From NCBI RefSeq assembly GCF_000720135.1, contig NZ_JOIU01000012.1, positions 278,493-342,492 on the forward strand: 64,000 nucleotides of DNA, in the 5' to 3' direction. Below are positions 63,519-64,000 of this stretch, in pieces (the first letter of the stretch is position 1; every line of letters begins with the position of its first letter). Source of the DNA: Streptomyces sp. NRRL S-1022. GTDB lineage: Bacteria; Actinomycetota; Actinomycetes; Streptomycetales; Streptomycetaceae. Below the pieces are notes generated by a model that saw only the letters and a list, made by a program, of their open reading frames with translations, did no database searches and was not told the origin of the DNA. Made by a program: the position numbers and the translations under genes.

Positions 63519-63905
63519 ATGACGGCTCACCCGCTCTTCGACATCAGCGGCCGTACGGCCCTGGTCACCGGGTCCAGCCGGGGCATCGGCCTCGCCCCGG
63601 CCCGGGGCCTGGCCGAGGCCGGCTGCACGGTGGTCCTCAACGGGCGCGACACCGGCCGGCTGGCCGAGGCGGCGGCGGACCTCCCCGGTGAGGTGCGTAC
63701 GGCGGTGTTCGACGTGACCGACGGTCCGGCCGTGGCCGCCGGGATCGCGGACATCGAGGAGCGGGTGGGCCCGCTCGACATCCTGGTGAACAACGCGGGC
63801 ATGCGGGATGCTGCCGGCGGGGCGGACGCCGTTCGCCGGGAACCTGGTGGTGAGCCGGGAGATCGAGCTGCGGGGCGCGTTCCGCTTCGCGCCGAGTTCG
63901 ACTAG
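63519..63905 (+). pseudogene. idnO-like dehydrogenase fused by deletion to an idnD-like remnant
   Basis: The first 95 codons are an intact SDR start of the gluconate 5-dehydrogenase type: ALVTGSSRGIGLAPARGLAEAG (cofactor motif) through DILVNNAGM. After about 63801-63808 similarity stops, and the catalytic YxxxK half is missing. From 63808 another frame reads MLPAGRTPFAGNLVVSREIELRGAFRF, the C-terminal part of a zinc alcohol dehydrogenase of the L-idonate 5-dehydrogenase type; one missing base near 63889 shifts it again to AEFD. A deletion has thus joined two neighbouring genes. ATG 63519 follows GGGGTACGG, 10 bases after gntP. Confidence 0.75.
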
Positions 63906-64000
63906 GCCGCGTTTTGAAAGTCGGTTCTGCTCCTCGTCCGGCATCGCGATGATCGCGGTGTGGGGCGAGGGGATCTTTCTGACGGGCAGTGGGCTGTGCT
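63904..64000 (+). mobile_element. Left end of an IS5-type insertion sequence
   Basis: Similarity to idnD ends at 63901, and a CTAG (63902-63905), a target favoured by some IS5 relatives, precedes a lower-GC stretch beginning GGCCGCGTTTTGAAAG. The transposase N-terminus starts at 63960. The element runs off the right edge, so its length and second end are unknown; the exact left border is inferred. Confidence 0.65.
63960..64000 (+). CDS. IS5-family transposase, N-terminal fragment
   Basis: GTG 63960 opens VGRGDLSDGQWAVL, the usual start of Streptomyces IS5-type transposases (G-x-L-T/S-D-x-Q-W-x-x-L). Only 13 codons are in the window. Confidence 0.7.
   Translation, partial: MGRGDLSDGQWAV

Overview
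The window is chromosomal DNA from a Streptomyces species. The evidence is very high GC content with strongly GC-biased third codon positions, a complete Pup-proteasome locus (pafA, pafBC, prcAB, pup, dop, arc), a mycothiol gene (mshC), the glycerol (gyl) regulon under a GylR-type IclR regulator, two chaplin genes, and a conservon-type histidine kinase. Gene content and order match, as far as I can recall, the S. coelicolor SCO1630-SCO1680 neighbourhood. That match is from memory and was not searched.

Layout. 1-1191 is the start of a conservon sensor kinase (rarA/cvnA9 type) running off the left edge. 1.5-20.4 kb is the protein quality-control block: helY, tatC, tatA, two small proteins, pafC-pafB, two FKBP prolyl isomerases, pafA with an MFS exporter, a divergent LacI regulator, then prcA, prcB, an endonuclease VII-like HNH gene, pup, dop and arc. 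Pup is ligated to targets by PafA, removed by Dop, recognised by ARC and fed into the PrcAB chamber; PafBC is the WYL-type activator usually linked to the DNA-damage response. 20.9-26.6 kb holds a ferredoxin, a secreted protein, tRNA m1A methyltransferase, a site-2 protease, a RecB-type nuclease and an orphan NarL response regulator. 26.6-31.1 kb has two tandem peptide-binding lipoproteins without permeases and a HAD hydrolase. 31.2-34.7 kb is metH.

35-40 kb is the glycerol operon gylR / glpF-glpK-glpD; a near-identical 17-bp operator-like site lies upstream of both gylR and glpF. 40.4-43.4 kb is a methionine salvage block (mtnD-mtnC-mtnB, with convergent mtnA). 43.5-44.0 kb is a decayed FadR-type regulator. 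44.2-48.7 kb carries a PAC2 protein, mshC and three linked genes of unknown function (SCO1664-type kinase-like protein, DUF3090, MSMEG_4193-type phosphatase). 48.8-55.4 kb has corA, an LLM oxidoreductase, an aldo/keto reductase coupled to a RecD-like protein whose ATPase motifs are lost, an acidic protein and a DUF5703 protein. 55.4-56.6 kb holds a long sortase-anchored chaplin with a collagen-like tract and a short chaplin. A peptidase, tRNA-Leu(GAG), a phosphoribosyltransferase/hydrolase fusion and small genes follow.

The right end is a gluconate cluster (gntR, gntK, gntP). Its dehydrogenase genes have been destroyed: the 5' third of an idnO-like gene is joined to a 3' piece of an idnD-like gene, and an IS5-type element begins directly after. 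Most transcription units end in strong perfect hairpins, which are listed as terminators. All family names rest on motif recognition; no database search was run.
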